From contig NZ_PNQZ01000019.1 in NCBI RefSeq assembly GCF_003994335.1, forward strand, positions 2 to 64,001: a DNA stretch of 64,000 nucleotides, written 5' to 3'. This document shows, piece after piece, positions 62,715 to 64,000 of the stretch. Under the pieces are notes generated by a model that was given only the letters and a program-made list of their open reading frames with translations, was not told the DNA's origin and did not search any database. The translations under genes and the position numbers were made by a program. Within the stretch, counting starts at the first letter, position 1. The number at the start of each line of letters is the position of its first letter. The stretch is from Asaia sp. W19. GTDB taxonomy: Bacteria > Pseudomonadota > Alphaproteobacteria > Acetobacterales > Acetobacteraceae.

Positions 62715-64000
62715 ATGACACGCCACGACCCTGATATCATGAACCTTCTCGCGTCTCGCCCCTCTCTTCACATGGACGGGCAGGACGGACTGCTTTTCGA
62801 GGGCGTACCCCTTCAGACCATCGCCAGCGCGGTCGGGACGCCATGCTGGGTAACGGGTGCCGGGACGCTGCGTCGCCGCACGCGTAACCTGCGCAAGGCC
62901 TTCACGGAGCGTGGCGTCGACATCGCATTGCACTACGCGATGAAAGCCAATGATCATCAGGCGACCTTGACCGTGTTGCGTCAGGAAGGCTGCGGCGCCG
63001 ATGTGGTGAGCGGAGGCGAATTGCGCCGTGCGCTTCAGGCTGGGATCGATCCGGCGCATATCGTATTCTCGGGCGTGGGCAAGACCGATGCCGAACTGAT
63101 GCTCGCGCTTCAGGAGGAAATCGGCCAGATCAATGTGGAGAGTGTCGAGGAGTTACGGCGCCTGTCTAGGCTTGCTCGCGCCTCGACCCTGACCGCCCGC
63201 GTTGCGCTGCGCGTCAATCCGCATATCGATGCGCAAACCCATGACAAGATCAGCACGGGCCGACTGGGAGACAAATTCGGAATCGACTGGGACGACGCGC
63301 CCCTCCTGTATCGCGAAGCCAGCACCCTGCCAGGAATCGAGATCAGAGGGCTCGCGACTCATATCGGCAGCCAGATCCTGAGCCCCACACCGTTCAAGGC
63401 AGCCTATGCGCGTATCGCCGAGCTCGTGGTCGGGCTGCGCGCCGAAGGTCTGCCTGTTGCCGTGGTCGATTGCGGGGGGGGGCTGGGGGTACGCTATCGT
63501 GACGAGCTGGCGCCCCCGCCTGCGGCTCTGGCGGGCGCCATCGTCGAGACCCTGGGCGCGCTCGATCTCAAACTCGCCATTGAGCCAGGTCGCTGGATCG
63601 CGGCACCGGCAGGCCTTCTCCTCGCCTCGATCATCGACCTCAAGGCGCAACGCGAAGGCGTGTCAGATTTCGTCATCGTCGACGCCGCCATGAACGACCT
63701 GGCCCGCCCCAGCCTTTACGGTGCCTGGCACGGCATCATCCCCCTCGCCCCAGATCTGGCCTATGCGGAAACCGCCCCCCAGACCGTCGTCGGACCTGTA
63801 TGTGAATCGAGCGACGTTCTCGCCAAGGATCGTCTCCTTCCCGCACTGCGCCCGGGTGACCAGATCGCCGTTCTCGATACAGGGGCCTATGGCTCGGTCA
63901 TGAGCTCGACCTATAATAGTCGCCCGCTGGCGGCTCAGGTGATGATCGAAAACGGCAAATGGCAGATCATTCGCAAGAGACAGCCCCTCGAAGCCCTCTG
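62715..64000 (+). CDS. lysA: Diaminopimelate decarboxylase, 3' end outside window
   Basis: PLP enzyme making lysine from meso-diaminopimelate. 428 codons are visible and the frame runs off the right edge without a stop. PLP-Lys in HYAMKANDH, HIGSQI, the glycine loop VVDCGGGLGV, EPGRWIA, and the late GPVCESSDV plus GAYGSVMSSTYNSRP (the C-terminal active-site Cys/Tyr region) are all clear. The DCGGGLG codons contain nine consecutive G (63474-63482). Divergent from cda. The usual argH-lptM-lysA neighbourhood is broken here, with argH-lptM 10 kb upstream. Confidence 0.95.
   Translation, partial: MTRHDPDIMNLLASRPSLHMDGQDGLLFEGVPLQTIASAVGTPCWVTGAGTLRRRTRNLRKAFTERGVDIALHYAMKANDHQATLTVLRQEGCGADVVSGGELRRALQAGIDPAHIVFSGVGKTDAELMLALQEEIGQINVESVEELRRLSRLARASTLTARVALRVNPHIDAQTHDKISTGRLGDKFGIDWDDAPLLYREASTLPGIEIRGLATHIGSQILSPTPFKAAYARIAELVVGLRAEGLPVAVVDCGGGLGVRYRDELAPPPAALAGAIVETLGALDLKLAIEPGRWIAAPAGLLLASIIDLKAQREGVSDFVIVDAAMNDLARPSLYGAWHGIIPLAPDLAYAETAPQTVVGPVCESSDVLAKDRLLPALRPGDQIAVLDTGAYGSVMSSTYNSRPLAAQVMIENGKWQIIRKRQPLEAL

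Noticed and set aside
63474..63482. G9 tract in lysA as a phase-variation switch
   Set aside because: It encodes the invariant glycine loop of the enzyme (Gly-Gly-Gly), so codon choice explains the run; lysA is not a surface gene.
1..64000. CRISPR arrays, insertion sequences or prophage genes
   Set aside because: No short regularly spaced repeats, transposase, integrase or phage structural motifs were seen on reading both strands; only the tRNA pair is a long direct repeat.

Overview
The window is a stretch of core chromosome from a GC-rich alphaproteobacterium, most likely an acetic acid bacterium (Acetobacteraceae). This is inferred from gene content and protein style: a DUF374-KdtA fusion in the lipid A cluster, the ubiA/rsmE/gshA neighbourhood, a GntP-family gluconate permease, and an ATP-cone-less class I ribonucleotide reductase. 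The genus cannot be fixed from sequence alone; an Asaia/Gluconobacter-like organism is a guess. Both edges cut genes: smc on the left (C-terminal part only) and lysA on the right (3' end missing). No prophage, insertion sequence or CRISPR array was seen.

Left part (1-9600): smc, a calcineurin-type phosphatase overlapping chorismate mutase and SixA, citrate synthase with a clear terminator, a small gene behind a Fur-like operator, pyrE-murI, a divergent polyprenyl diphosphate synthase and NPPW methyltransferase, then a decayed lipoprotein reading frame.

9800-22600: nrdA, a META-domain protein and nrdB in one overlapping operon preceded by a well-spaced NrdR box pair; osmC; fabI-aroC; pdxH; a universal stress protein; and a lipid A operon (DUF374-KdtA fusion, lpxK, an LpxL-type acyltransferase).

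22700-42400: an LpoA-like protein head to head with rsmI; rsmE-gshA-lolA; ubiA with an ETF-beta-type lysine methyltransferase; a four-gene minus-strand run (dienelactone hydrolase, MFS exporter, MESH1-like HD hydrolase, RlaP-type nucleotidyltransferase); a gluconate permease; LysR/YitT; an isochorismatase-like hydrolase; der-bamB-yfgM; and an intact class A beta-lactamase.

42400-50500: an eight-gene minus-strand operon that mixes housekeeping (N-formylglutamate amidohydrolase, aroE, coaE, dnaQ, dihydroorotase) with sugar-polymer genes (GT9, GT4, asparagine synthase-like amidotransferase).

50500-64000: argH with a very small LptM-like lipoprotein gene that overlaps argH and, tail to tail, gluQRS; an HNH protein; an ArsC/Spx-like protein; a LysR regulator with two tandem paralogous SDR enzymes; guaA; two identical tandem tRNA-Arg(ACG) genes; an SDR that has lost its catalytic Tyr and Lys; a stand-alone receiver domain; a secreted trypsin-like protease; cda; and lysA.

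Most of the window is ordinary core genome. The items most worth a second look are the Fur-box-controlled 78-residue gene, the RlaP/HD hydrolase pair, the DUF374-KdtA fusion, the META protein inside the ribonucleotide reductase operon, and the degenerate SDR beside the tandem tRNAs. No strongly supported new system was found.
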